Shown: positions 47,603 to 58,137, numbered from the stretch's first letter. The stretch is DNA of 64,000 nt from an uncultured Tenacibaculum sp. (GCF_947499065.1 NZ_CANMMT010000005.1:1-64000); one strand, 5' to 3'. Program-made: numbers and translations. The notes: generated by a model not told the origin, from the sequence alone.

Positions 47603-48181
47603 CTACAAATCTGTTTTTAATAGCGAGTATATTTCGCTATCTAAAAACTTTCCATTGTAGTAATAGTTTTCTCTAAAATAGGCTTCTTTTTTAAAGTTAA
47701 ATTTTAAAAGTGCTCTTTTTGAGTTTTCATTTTCTGGATTTACATTGGCTTCTAGGCTATGTAAGTTCAAGGTGTTGAAAGCAAAATTAATTAGTGTAAC
47801 CATGCTTTCTTTCATATAGCCTTTTCCCCAATAATCTGGACTTAAGACATAACCTATTTCACCTCTAAAGTTTTGTCTGTCCAATTTCCAAATCCCAAAA
47901 TCACCAATAAGAGTATTGGTGTTTTTATCGATAATTGTCCAAGTAATTCCTTTTTTTTCTGAGAATGCCTGTTGAATACCTTCAATTCTTTTCTCAGTAT
48001 CTTCTACTGTTTTAGGAATTTCAGAATCCATGTATTTGGAAACTTTTGGATGCGATCGAATATAAAGTGAGCTAGCAGCATCTTCTTTTTGATATTCTTT
48101 AAAAAGAAGACGCTCGCTTTCTAGCTCTGGAAACTTTTCGAAAATTGTTTCGTTTATGATATGTTCTGTATTATTTTTCAT
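47603..48181 (-). CDS. GNAT family N-acetyltransferase (RimJ/RimL-like)
   Basis: ESERLLFKEYQKEDA...RGEIGYVLSPDYWGKGYMKESMVTLINFAFNTLNLHSLEANVNPENENSKRALLKFNF. Confidence 0.93.
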   Translation of the reverse strand: MKNNTEHIINETIFEKFPELESERLLFKEYQKEDAASSLYIRSHPKVSKYMDSEIPKTVEDTEKRIEGIQQAFSEKKGITWTIIDKNTNTLIGDFGIWKLDRQNFRGEIGYVLSPDYWGKGYMKESMVTLINFAFNTLNLHSLEANVNPENENSKRALLKFNFKKEAYFRENYYYNGKFLDSEIYSLLKTDL

Positions 48182-50432
48182 ACAATCCCATTAACACTTT
48201 TTCTGGTGTGAATGGTGAGTGGAATTTTAATTTGTAATTTGGATTGAACTCCTTAACGGCTTGTTGTATGGCAAAATAAACTCCAATTCCGTACATTAAA
48301 GGTGGTTCACCTACAGCTTTTGATTTTTGAATTGCCATATCATTACCTGCTGTTTCTACTGGAATAGTTTCTACTGTTTTTGCTGCCGAAAAGATATCTG
48401 GTACTTTGTATGTTGATAAAGCATTTGATAACAAACGTCCGTCTTTGTTATAAGCGATTTCTTCCATTGTCATCCAGCCAATTCCTTGTGCAAGTGCTCC
48501 TTCTATCTGACCTAAATCAATTCCTATGTTCATTGACTTTCCAAAGTCGTGTACAATTTTTACAGAATCAATTTCATAAGTACCTCTAATACAATCTACC
48601 GTTGTAGTTGTAATTGCTGTACCGTATACGTGGTATGCAAATGGATGTCCTTTTTCTTTTGTTTTATCAAAGTGAATCACTGGCGTTGCATAATGAGCAT
48701 TTTCTGATAATGCTACACGTTGTAACATTGCTTCTGCAACTAATGCTTCCCAAGTAAGTGTTGACTTTTCTCCATTTACTAAAACCGTATCTTCTTTAAA
48801 AGAAATGTTTTTTTCTTCGGTTGAAAGCATTTTAGAAGCTACCGATGTCAATCTTTCGATTAGTGAATTACAAGCCATTTCTACTGCCTTTCCATTTAAA
48901 TCGGCTGTTGAACTTGCTGCAGTAGGCGAGGTGTTTGCAACACGTGTAGTGTTGGTTGTTTCTAACTTTAATTTCGATGCTGAAATACCAAAAACTGATT
49001 GAGCTACTTGTAACATTTTTGTGTTTACACTTTGTCCCATTTCTACAGCTCCTGTTGATACTCCCACACTTCCATCTTGGTAAATGTGTACCAATGCTCG
49101 TGCATGATTCATTGGTGTGTTGGTAAATGAAATTCCGAAGGTTATTGGCATTAACGAAATTCCTTTTTTATACAGCTTATTTTCGTTGTTGAAGTTAGTT
49201 ACTTCTTCTTCTAACTTTTCTAACTCAAATTTATCTTTGGCTGTAAACCAAGTGTTTTTAGCTTCTACTTGCTTGGCTATTTGCCCATATGAAAACTCAT
49301 CGTTTTCATCAATTAAGTTCGCTTCTTGTATGCGTCTTCTATTAACTCCTATTTGATCAGCTGCATCTGCAATTGCACTTTCTATTACAAACATTCCTTG
49401 CGGTCCTCCAAAACCACGGAAAGCCGTGTTTGGTGGTAAGTTTGTTTTACAACTATATACGGTTGTGCTAACGTTTGGAATAAAATAACTGTTGGTTGCG
49501 TGAAATAATGTTCTTTCAGCAATGGCAGGTGATAAATCGGCAGCTGCTCCTGAATTTTGTAAGAACTCTACTTCAAACGCTTTTATTTTTAAATCTTTTG
49601 TTAATCCAATTTTATAAAAAGAAGAGTAGGGGTGTCGCTTACCTGTCATACGTAAATCGTCATGACGATTTAACATATACTTTACCGGACGGTTTAAGTG
49701 TTGTACCGCTACTGCAGCCATAACTGCCCATGGTGTTGCTTGATCCTCTTTTCCTCCAAATCCACCTCCTAAACGGATAACATCTACCTCTATTTTATGC
49801 ATTGGAATTCCCAATACTTTGGCAGCTGTTTTTTGTACAGCAGTTGGACCTTGTGTAGATGATACTAATTTAATGTTTCCATTTTCCTGTGGAATCGCAT
49901 AACATCCTTGTGTTTCTAGGTATAAATGTTCTTGCCCATTTGAAAAAGTTTCTCCTTCAAATACATAATCACAATTGGCAAATGTATTTTCTGAATCTCC
50001 TAATTTAAAAGAACGTGGTGCATTGATAAAACTCTTTTTCTCTTTAGCCTCTTTTGCTGTGGTAATTACTGGTAGCTCTTCAATATCTATAGTAATTAAG
50101 GCTCTTGCTTTTTTAGCTATGGCTTCACTTTTTGCTACGATAAATGCTATAGGTTGTCCCCAAAAGTGTACTTCATCTTCAGCCCAAAGAGGTTCATCTG
50201 GAATAATTCCTCCAATTTGATTTTCTCCTATTACATCTTTGTAGGTAAATATTTTTACAACACCATCTAGTGCTTCTGCTTTTGAATAGTCTACCGATTT
50301 TATTTTTCCATGTGCTTTTGGCGAATCGAAACACAATCCGAATAAAGCATCTTGTCGTAACATTAAATCGTCAACAAATAACGATTCTCCTCGAACGTGT
50401 GTAAAACTGTCAATATTTTTCATCGTCTTCAT
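48171..50432 (-). CDS. xdhB: Xanthine dehydrogenase molybdopterin-binding subunit
   Basis: HVRGESLFVDDL, GGGFGGKEDQ, TAFRGFGGPQGMFVIES, GAVEMGQSVNTKMLQVAQ, EIDSVKIVHDFGKSMNIGIDLGQIEGALAQGIGWMTMEEI, VGEPPLMYGIGVYFAI. Confidence 0.95.
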   Translation of the reverse strand: MKTMKNIDSFTHVRGESLFVDDLMLRQDALFGLCFDSPKAHGKIKSVDYSKAEALDGVVKIFTYKDVIGENQIGGIIPDEPLWAEDEVHFWGQPIAFIVAKSEAIAKKARALITIDIEELPVITTAKEAKEKKSFINAPRSFKLGDSENTFANCDYVFEGETFSNGQEHLYLETQGCYAIPQENGNIKLVSSTQGPTAVQKTAAKVLGIPMHKIEVDVIRLGGGFGGKEDQATPWAVMAAVAVQHLNRPVKYMLNRHDDLRMTGKRHPYSSFYKIGLTKDLKIKAFEVEFLQNSGAAADLSPAIAERTLFHATNSYFIPNVSTTVYSCKTNLPPNTAFRGFGGPQGMFVIESAIADAADQIGVNRRRIQEANLIDENDEFSYGQIAKQVEAKNTWFTAKDKFELEKLEEEVTNFNNENKLYKKGISLMPITFGISFTNTPMNHARALVHIYQDGSVGVSTGAVEMGQSVNTKMLQVAQSVFGISASKLKLETTNTTRVANTSPTAASSTADLNGKAVEMACNSLIERLTSVASKMLSTEEKNISFKEDTVLVNGEKSTLTWEALVAEAMLQRVALSENAHYATPVIHFDKTKEKGHPFAYHVYGTAITTTTVDCIRGTYEIDSVKIVHDFGKSMNIGIDLGQIEGALAQGIGWMTMEEIAYNKDGRLLSNALSTYKVPDIFSAAKTVETIPVETAGNDMAIQKSKAVGEPPLMYGIGVYFAIQQAVKEFNPNYKLKFHSPFTPEKVLMGLYEK

Positions 50433-51832
50433 TAGGCAATCAGTTTTTTTAGTTCAACTTCATTAGGAAATAACTCTATAAAATGTGCAAAGAATAATTG
50501 TTTTGCTAACAAACGTTTGTATTCTGAAGCTCCTCTAACATCACTAATAGGTGAAATCTCAGACTGTAAAATTGCTTCCGCTTCTTTTACTGTTTCTGAA
50601 TTGATTGTTTTTCCAATTAGAAAAGCATTAGTTTTTTCTAAGTATTTTGGAGTTGCTGCTGCACCTCCCACTGAAAAGTGTGCACTTGTAATAATATTGT
50701 TTTCTGCAGTAATTCTTCCTGCGGCATTTACACTTGCAATATCTAAATGTGTACGTTTACTTACTTTTTCAAAGTTGAAATAATCATTTGATTGTGGAAC
50801 TTTAAAAGAGATACTCTTTAAAATTTCTCCTTCTTGTAAATCGTATTTTTTATAATCTTGATGAAAGTCTTGGAAAGGGATTTGCCTTTCTGAAGCATCG
50901 TCTTCTTTCTGAATTGTTAAAGTTGAATTTAACGCCAAAAAGAAAATAGACATATCTCCAATCGGTGAAGCATTTACAAAGTTCCCTCCAATAGTTCCCA
51001 TATTTCTAATTTGTTCTGAAGAAACTAATTTTAAAAACTGTTTAAGTTTTGGGAATAAGGTTTGAAGTTTTTTGTTTTCTGCTATTTCAGTAACCGTAGT
51101 ATTCGCACCAAGGGTACAAATTCCTTCTGTAAATGAAATTCCTTTTAAAGCATTTTGATCTGTTAATAAATGTACATCTTCTTCTGCCATTTTATCTGCA
51201 TGACGTACATAAACATCGGTACCGTTGGCTACTTTTACTCCTGTTTTTTCAAAAACTTTTGGTTGTAATTGTGCTAACTTTTCTGGAATGGTTTTAAAAT
51301 AATTCGGAATAAAACCTTCGTTTATTAACCATTCTATTTGGTGATTTTTATCTTTTTGTTCAAGCTTTTCTTCTATTTCTAAACCAGCTTTTTCTATTGA
51401 TTTATATCCTGTACATCTACAAATGTTACCACTAATAGCATCGTTGCAAGTGTTTGATTTACTATCGTCTAAAGCATACCCGGTCATAGAAACAACAAAA
51501 CCTGGTGTACAAAAACCACATTGTGTAGCATAATTGTTGGTCATTGCTTTTTGAACGGTGTTTAATTCCTTTGGTAAGTTGGTTCCTTCTACGGTAACTA
51601 TATGTTTTCCATTTGCATTTCCTAATGGTGAAATACAAGAGGTAATACTTTGATAAGCAACATTGTTATTATTTAATTCTCCAACTAAAACAGTACAGGC
51701 TCCACAGTCTCCTTCTCGACATCCTATTTTTGTACCTTTTAACTGTTGTTGTTCTCGAATAAAATCGAGTAAAGTAACACCCGATTTTTCGGATGTTTTG
51801 ATAATCTGATTGTTAAGTATAAATTGTATCAT
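50432..51832 (-). CDS. xdhA: Xanthine dehydrogenase small subunit ([2Fe-2S] and FAD domains)
   Basis: GTKIGCREGDCGACTVLVGEL, TQCGFCTPGFVVSMTGY, SGNICRCTGYKSI, IRNMGTIGGNFVNASPIGD. Confidence 0.95.
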   Translation of the reverse strand: MIQFILNNQIIKTSEKSGVTLLDFIREQQQLKGTKIGCREGDCGACTVLVGELNNNNVAYQSITSCISPLGNANGKHIVTVEGTNLPKELNTVQKAMTNNYATQCGFCTPGFVVSMTGYALDDSKSNTCNDAISGNICRCTGYKSIEKAGLEIEEKLEQKDKNHQIEWLINEGFIPNYFKTIPEKLAQLQPKVFEKTGVKVANGTDVYVRHADKMAEEDVHLLTDQNALKGISFTEGICTLGANTTVTEIAENKKLQTLFPKLKQFLKLVSSEQIRNMGTIGGNFVNASPIGDMSIFFLALNSTLTIQKEDDASERQIPFQDFHQDYKKYDLQEGEILKSISFKVPQSNDYFNFEKVSKRTHLDIASVNAAGRITAENNIITSAHFSVGGAAATPKYLEKTNAFLIGKTINSETVKEAEAILQSEISPISDVRGASEYKRLLAKQLFFAHFIELFPNEVELKKLIA

Positions 51833-51884
51833 AATGCAGAGGGCAAGATACGAATTTGTGTCGAAGTGTATAAGAGTTTGTTTT

Positions 51885-52382
51885 TTATACTAGTTTTTTC
51901 TCCATTTTATAATCGTTTACAGAGTGCCCGTTTGGAAAAGAGTTTGTTATTGAATCAATTATTTTAAATCCATTTTTTTGATAAATCTCTACAGTGTTTT
52001 GGTTTTGTTGATTAACAATCAATTCAATGTTTTTGATATGGTTTTCTGTAGCATACTGGTGAACATAATTTAAAGCACTCTTTCCTATTTTTAAACCACG
52101 AAATGCTTTTAAGATATACAGTTTGCTTAAAATTAGTTTTTTATCAAGTTTTTGAATGCCCAAATATCCTATATTATCGTTTTTATATTGTAAAAGGTAA
52201 TACTGATAGTTTTCTTTTTTTACTTGATTTTCAATTGCTTTTTCTGATTGGAATTTTTCTAAAAAATAACGAGTGTGTTCAGCAGGAATTATTGGGTCAT
52301 AAACTTCATGTAAAATTATGCTTGCTAATTTTTCAATTACTTTAAATTCAGTATTTGTAAGAGCTTTTCTTATTTTTATCAT
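51885..52382 (-). CDS. GNAT family N-acetyltransferase
   Basis: LYILKAFRGLKIGKSALNYVHQYATENHIKNIELIVNQQNQNTVEIYQKNGFKI. Confidence 0.9.
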   Translation of the reverse strand: MIKIRKALTNTEFKVIEKLASIILHEVYDPIIPAEHTRYFLEKFQSEKAIENQVKKENYQYYLLQYKNDNIGYLGIQKLDKKLILSKLYILKAFRGLKIGKSALNYVHQYATENHIKNIELIVNQQNQNTVEIYQKNGFKIIDSITNSFPNGHSVNDYKMEKKLV

Positions 52383-52454
52383 TTATGAAAAAGTAATTAT
52401 TTTGTCTTTTAGAGTGAATAAGATTTAATCTTTTTGTATTAAATAATATACATT

Positions 52455-53051
52455 TTAAAAGTTAGCGAAGAAGATGTACATCAATTTATCATCTTTAAAA
52501 GTATATTCAACTAATAAGCGTACATTTTTATTACTTTTTGTTTTTCGTAGCAAAATAAAATGCTTTAATCCTTTAATTTTTTCTTGTGTTGCCATTTGAA
52601 AAAAGGATTGAGGCATTTTAGGAGTATTCAAAAAAGATTTTGGGTATTGATTTTTAAAATTACTTATAGAGTACTCTTTATTGTAAGTTAAATCGTTATT
52701 AGTTATGTTTTTATTTAATTTTCTAAAATCTATTTTAGTAGGTATAGACTCCATATCATTGAAACACCAAAATTCTAATCCTGAAAAATTAGCAACAGTG
52801 AAATTGGAAGAAGATTTAATTATAGATTCAATATCTTCATTAGAATTAAACTCTTTTGATTTATTTTGTTGAACTAATTGTTTTGGCATTCCTAGTTCAA
52901 CTATTTGATCATTGATATTTCCAAAAAGAAGGGTTTTACCAATCTTAAGGTTATAAACATCAATTAAATCTAGTTTGATATCTGTTTTTTCATTTTGTGA
53001 ATAACACAAAGTGAAAAAACAGATACTAAATATTGTTATTATCTTTTTCAT
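52455..53051 (-). CDS. Secreted hypothetical protein
   Basis: Signal peptide MKKIITIFSICFFTLCYSQ. Confidence 0.6.
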   Translation of the reverse strand: MKKIITIFSICFFTLCYSQNEKTDIKLDLIDVYNLKIGKTLLFGNINDQIVELGMPKQLVQQNKSKEFNSNEDIESIIKSSSNFTVANFSGLEFWCFNDMESIPTKIDFRKLNKNITNNDLTYNKEYSISNFKNQYPKSFLNTPKMPQSFFQMATQEKIKGLKHFILLRKTKSNKNVRLLVEYTFKDDKLMYIFFANF

Positions 53052-53059
53052 AAAAACAA

Positions 53060-54904
53060 TTATATACTTTTAACGAAATCTAAAAATACTTTTTTGTGTA
53101 ATTCTAAATCCATGTCTGGCGAAAGTGCTACACGAGCAATATAATCTTTGTCTCCTTCTTTAGTAGTTCCTTGTGTTGAAGTTGCCGGAATAGTCCAATA
53201 GCATCCTTTTAACTGTCCGTAACTTACACAGTATTTACTTTCGTTTGGAATTTCTGTAATCATTAAGTTGATTAACTTATGATTCAATGCTCTTTTATAA
53301 GTTTCCTTTTCTTCTGCGGTAGCTCCTTTTGTAGGAAGGTCTAGTGAAAAAACTGATGGTGTAAATCCTTGTTCTGCTAATTCTTCCGATACAAAGTTGA
53401 TTTTAGCTCCAGGTAATGTTTCTTCAATAAAGCTAACAAACTCACGAGTGTTTTTATAAGCTCCTGCAATTCTTTGTACCATTGAAGGCATTTGTTCTGC
53501 TAGTATTTCATATTGAAGATGTGTAGCTTCATTGTCGCAAAGATTTAAATGTGCTTCTACTTTATCTAGTAAAGCGTCAGTCATTTTATTTCCTATACAG
53601 TAACCCGCTGTACATTTTCCTCCGCTTGGGAATTTTGATCCACTAGCAAAAGAGATAGTTTTTACCGTTGAAAGTATTTCTCCTTCTCCTAAAAAGTGTA
53701 CGTTTGGACAAAATGTTTGATCTAATATAAATACTGGATCAATAGCTGTTTCTCCTGATGGTGTTGTACGCTTTTTACTAAGTGTTTCTTGTAATTTTAT
53801 AAGATTTGGAACTTCTACTCTTGGGTTTGTAGGAATCTCAGCAATGATATATGGAACGGCATCTTCACTAGCAATTTTATTTAAAACTACTTCTATACTT
53901 TGTACCATGTCGTTACCGCTATCTACAGGTAAGTCCATGATTTCTACATTGTCTAAACAAGCAGCAACACGTCTTGCTTGGTCGTTAGTTCCTCCATAAC
54001 AATTTGGAGGTACTACAAACTTGATTGCTTTCCCTTTGTGGTTTTCTTGTGCGTAATCTACAAGTCCCATTAAAATGGCATATTGTATAGATAATCCGCT
54101 TGAACCTACCAACGCTTTGGTGTTTGAACCTGTAATAGTTGCTATTGAATTTAAAACTGATTGTTTGTTGTTAGCCGTATTGTTGTCGGTATGTGTGTAG
54201 GTAGTATTTTCTACTAACATTTTTAATGCCTCCAAGCAATTTGCTGGCGTCATAGCTACAGTTTCTCTTCTTCGTACATGCTGTATTTCTGAAATGTACG
54301 ATTCGTTTTGAGCTCCGTTAACTAATAAGATACTTCCTAAATGTGAATAAAGACTAATGTAAAAATCAATATTTGAATTTAGCTCAAGTGCCTCAACTTT
54401 TTCTTCTTCTGAAATGAAAACGGTACTACCATCAAATTCTGTAACTTCATTTGAATTTTCAACTTGTTTTAAGTCGAATTGGTACCCATATACATTTCGA
54501 ATGATTTCTGCATCAAACGAACTAGGTAGGTTTCCTGTGTAAAGGATTTGAGTTTGCTTATTTTCTAATAAGTTTTTTCTTAAAACAGCTAAAATAGGAA
54601 CAACCTGTGATGAGAAACTGATGACATTTTCTGAGTTTAGGTTGTTAATACTCGCTACTCCCCATTCTAATACACATGATAATGGATGTCCTAGTCTTAT
54701 ATAATCATAAGCTGTAGGTAATTCATTTAGAGTTGCTGTGTCTGAATTGTTGTTTTCACATAAAGCTTCAAACTGCTCTATGAATTGAGTTTTTGCTAAT
54801 TCTTCGTTGTATATATCTAGTCGATGTGTGGTTATGCTCAACCATCCTGTTGGCATATTTTTTATCACATCTTTTATGTAGTTTAACCTTTTGTTTTCTT
54901 GCAT
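53060..54904 (-). CDS. PLP-dependent Cys/Met metabolism-type enzyme (cystathionine gamma-synthase-like) with long N-terminal extension
   Basis: IQYAILMGLVDY..., FVVPPNCYGGTNDQARRV, YIIAEIPTNPRVEVPNL, ILDQTFCPNVHFLGE, ISFASGSKFPSGGKCTAGYCIG (PLP Lys region). Confidence 0.82.
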   Translation of the reverse strand: MQENKRLNYIKDVIKNMPTGWLSITTHRLDIYNEELAKTQFIEQFEALCENNNSDTATLNELPTAYDYIRLGHPLSCVLEWGVASINNLNSENVISFSSQVVPILAVLRKNLLENKQTQILYTGNLPSSFDAEIIRNVYGYQFDLKQVENSNEVTEFDGSTVFISEEEKVEALELNSNIDFYISLYSHLGSILLVNGAQNESYISEIQHVRRRETVAMTPANCLEALKMLVENTTYTHTDNNTANNKQSVLNSIATITGSNTKALVGSSGLSIQYAILMGLVDYAQENHKGKAIKFVVPPNCYGGTNDQARRVAACLDNVEIMDLPVDSGNDMVQSIEVVLNKIASEDAVPYIIAEIPTNPRVEVPNLIKLQETLSKKRTTPSGETAIDPVFILDQTFCPNVHFLGEGEILSTVKTISFASGSKFPSGGKCTAGYCIGNKMTDALLDKVEAHLNLCDNEATHLQYEILAEQMPSMVQRIAGAYKNTREFVSFIEETLPGAKINFVSEELAEQGFTPSVFSLDLPTKGATAEEKETYKRALNHKLINLMITEIPNESKYCVSYGQLKGCYWTIPATSTQGTTKEGDKDYIARVALSPDMDLELHKKVFLDFVKSI

Positions 54905-54980
54905 AATTAGTGCCTTTTAATGGGGTGGCAATATACGCCAAATAGATTTTTTTATAAAGTGTTATGAGATGTTTTAGTCC

Positions 54981-55664
54981 TTACCAAAACTTCCAAAATG
55001 GCTTTTTAGAGTGGTTTTTGGTTTGAGTGTTATTTATTTTATAATGTTTTTCCATTAAATCAAATACTTGGTTGTAATTGTAGTCAATATTATCAACTGT
55101 TTTTTTCCAGTTAATTTTAGAAATTTCAATTCTAGTATCCAAAGAGTTGTTCCATTTGATAGTAAAACCATTCTTTTTTAAAACATCAACTATTTTTTTA
55201 GCAACTTCCATAGCAAGTTCATCATTTTGATTATGACTATCGTATCCAATAAATAATGTTTTTTCTTGACCAATAGCTCTTTCTAAATCTTGTGTATGAT
55301 AATAACAGTATCCTTTAGCTAATATTCCAATATTTTTTAATTCATCAATAATTTCTAAACAATCGCCTTCTGCATCTTGTCTGGTGTATCCTGTTTTGTG
55401 AAGAGAAACAATTCCTTCTTTATTTAACTCGTTGAAAGATTTAGCTAATCTTTCAAAGTCAGTTGGTTTTTCCCATTTAAGACTTTCAGTTTGATGTGTT
55501 TTTAACCTTAAATCAATTTCTTTTTTTAACCAGTTTGTATCAAGCTCTTCATAATCATAAAACATATCATTTATACTTTCAAATAATTCTTTTTCATTTT
55601 CAAACCCAAAAAGAATATCTTTTTTTAACTGTTCTAGTATTTCTTCTTTTATCTCTTGGTTCAT
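54981..55664 (-). CDS. Hypothetical protein, DUF6891-like (tentative)
   Basis: ERLAKSFNELNKEGIVSLHKTGYTRQDAEGDCLEIIDEL...GYCYYHTQDLERAIGQEKTLFIGYDS. Confidence 0.5.
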   Translation of the reverse strand: MNQEIKEEILEQLKKDILFGFENEKELFESINDMFYDYEELDTNWLKKEIDLRLKTHQTESLKWEKPTDFERLAKSFNELNKEGIVSLHKTGYTRQDAEGDCLEIIDELKNIGILAKGYCYYHTQDLERAIGQEKTLFIGYDSHNQNDELAMEVAKKIVDVLKKNGFTIKWNNSLDTRIEISKINWKKTVDNIDYNYNQVFDLMEKHYKINNTQTKNHSKKPFWKFW

Positions 55665-55712
55665 TATTGTATGTTTATTTTGTGATAAATGTGTTTTATT
55701 TTGATAGAATGT

Positions 55713-56381
55713 CTAATAAATACTAGTCTCCAACCATTTTAAATCTTTAGCAATTCCTTCTAAACCTGGATAAATCATTCGTTGGTTTATTCCGTACTTG
55801 AATAGTGTCCTTTTAATATCTCTTTTTACTTCTTTTGGAATGATTACTTTTTTCATTTTTTCATGTGTAAACACTTCCTCTGGATTATTATGTACAGTAA
55901 ATAATCCTGATTGATTTTGTATTCTTGAAGAGATATAAGGAGGTCTGTATTTTTTGACCTTGTTTAGACTCTCTATTTTAAAAGTATCTGGATTTTGAAT
56001 TGTACTACATCCCGATAGTAAAAACAAGGCTCCATCTGTATCTGGATTGTCTTCAACAGCAAAATATGTTGCTACGAGTGGATTGTATGACCAGTCTAAA
56101 AGACGAGTTGGGAGTCCAAAATGCTGGGCTACAGCTAGCCATTCTAATTCTGAACTTGGTCTATGTTCCAAGTAGGGGAGGGAAGATTCTTTAAATAATT
56201 TTAATAATCGTTTTTCTAGTTGTTGTGTTGTTCTTCCATAGAATGAATCACATCTTCCTAAGGATGTTTTTAATTCGTATTCGGAATTTGAGTGGCCTCT
56301 GAAAACAAAATTCTGATTCTCTTTTTCGCGTTCAAATTCTTTTAAAAGCTCCTCAAATTTTGCAATTTTTACTTCAGTCAT
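55713..56381 (-). CDS. FRG domain-containing protein
   Basis: FVFRGHSNSEYELKTSLGR...EWLAVAQHFGLPTRLLDWSYNPLVATYFAVED. Confidence 0.9.
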   Translation of the reverse strand: MTEVKIAKFEELLKEFEREKENQNFVFRGHSNSEYELKTSLGRCDSFYGRTTQQLEKRLLKLFKESSLPYLEHRPSSELEWLAVAQHFGLPTRLLDWSYNPLVATYFAVEDNPDTDGALFLLSGCSTIQNPDTFKIESLNKVKKYRPPYISSRIQNQSGLFTVHNNPEEVFTHEKMKKVIIPKEVKRDIKRTLFKYGINQRMIYPGLEGIAKDLKWLETSIY

Positions 56382-56406
56382 TTTTGTTACGGGGGATTGA
56401 TTGTGA

Positions 56407-58059
56407 TTAATTTACTTTTTTGGTTTTTATATAAAAATTAATATCAACTTCTATATCGTTTGATTTGATTGTTTTTGTTTGCCAATTTTCTGTTGGTTTT
56501 AACACTAGTGTATTATTATTTACTTTAATATTCAAAGGCATATTAAAGTCTTTAACTACGTTAGTCCAACGATACGACAGTTTGTTGTTTTTAATTTTGT
56601 ATTCGAAAACAGGTATTTTAACAGTGCGTAAATATTGATCGAAAATCTTCGTTAAATCTAAACCAGATTTTTCAATCATATAGTTTTCTATTTCTTTAGT
56701 AGTTACTGTTTTATGATAGAAAGTTTTATTTAATCCACGAAGAATGTTTCTCCATTTTTTATCATTATTAATCAATTGTCTAATAGTGTGTAACATATTA
56801 GCTCCTTTATAATACATGTCTCCTGAACCTTCATTGTTAACATCGTATTGCCCAATAATAGGAATGTCATTTTGAATAGCTCTTCGCGTTCCTATCACAT
56901 AGGCTGCTGCAGCTTCCTTTCCATAGTAATAATCTAAAAACAAGTTTTCAGAATAGGCTGTAAAGCTTTCATGAATCCACATGTCAGCTATATCTTTATA
57001 GGTAATGTTGTTTGCAAACCATTCGTGTCCTGATTCGTGAATAATGATGAAATCGAATTTTAATCCCCATCCTGTTCCGGATAAATCACGACCTAAATAT
57101 CCGTTTAAATATTGGTTTCCGTAAGTAACAGAACTTTGGTGCTCCATTCCCAAATAAGGAACTTCTACTAGTTTGAATCCGTCTTCGTAAAAAGGATATT
57201 TTCCAAACCAATGCTCAAAAGCTTTCATCATTTTTGGAGCATCCTTAAACTGTTTTTTTGCCTTTTCTAAATTGTAGTGTAAAACATAATAATTCATGTC
57301 TAATTCACCATCTTCACCATTATATTTTTCTGAAAAATGAATATAATCACCAATATTAATGTTTACTCCGTAGTTATTAATTGGGTTGTTTACAAACCAA
57401 TGATAGGTAGTTGTATTGTCTTTATGATGTTCTGTTTTACGTAAGCGTCCGTTAGAAATATTCATTAATCCTTTTGGTACTCTAACATTGATAGCCATAC
57501 TGTCTACTTCATCATACATGTGGTCTTTATTTGGCCACCATATACTAGCCCCTAATCCTTGACAGGATGTTGCTACAAAATGTTTTCCGTTTTTATCTTT
57601 TTTCCATGAAAAGCCACCATCCCAAGGAGCGCGTTTTGCTTCTCTTGGTTTTCCTTTATAGTATATATCTACTGAGTTAATACTTCCGGTTTTTTGCTTT
57701 TCTTTTAACTGAATAAAATGAGCATTACCTTCAGAGATTATATCTAATTCTTTTCCGTTTTGTATTGCCTTTGTTATTTTTAAGGGAGCTTGCAAGTCTA
57801 TTTGTAAAACATTGTGAGGCTTTAATACTTTGTATTGTACTGTGTTTTTTCCTTGAATGAATTTTTTATCAGGATCTACTTGTACATTTAAATCATAGTA
57901 AGTTAAATCCCACCAAGCACGTTCCTTAGTAATACTTCCTCTTAAAGAATCTTGACGTGTAAAGTTTTTTGAGTGCTCAAAAAGAGAAGTTTGTGAAAAA
58001 GACAAATAAGAACTTAATAAAGTTAAGGTAAGAAGGAGGTGTTTTTTGAACATAATCAC
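56407..58059 (-). CDS. M1 family metallopeptidase
   Basis: FIIIHESGHEWFANNITYKDIADMWIHESFTAYSE (HExxH-x18-E); signal peptide. Confidence 0.94.
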   Translation of the reverse strand: MIMFKKHLLLTLTLLSSYLSFSQTSLFEHSKNFTRQDSLRGSITKERAWWDLTYYDLNVQVDPDKKFIQGKNTVQYKVLKPHNVLQIDLQAPLKITKAIQNGKELDIISEGNAHFIQLKEKQKTGSINSVDIYYKGKPREAKRAPWDGGFSWKKDKNGKHFVATSCQGLGASIWWPNKDHMYDEVDSMAINVRVPKGLMNISNGRLRKTEHHKDNTTTYHWFVNNPINNYGVNINIGDYIHFSEKYNGEDGELDMNYYVLHYNLEKAKKQFKDAPKMMKAFEHWFGKYPFYEDGFKLVEVPYLGMEHQSSVTYGNQYLNGYLGRDLSGTGWGLKFDFIIIHESGHEWFANNITYKDIADMWIHESFTAYSENLFLDYYYGKEAAAAYVIGTRRAIQNDIPIIGQYDVNNEGSGDMYYKGANMLHTIRQLINNDKKWRNILRGLNKTFYHKTVTTKEIENYMIEKSGLDLTKIFDQYLRTVKIPVFEYKIKNNKLSYRWTNVVKDFNMPLNIKVNNNTLVLKPTENWQTKTIKSNDIEVDINFYIKTKKVN

Positions 58060-58137
58060 TAATTAAAGCGCTAATATAAGTGTTTAAAGTTTTTTTTATT
58101 GAAGGTATCTTTTAGATATTTGCTTAAAATTATATCA

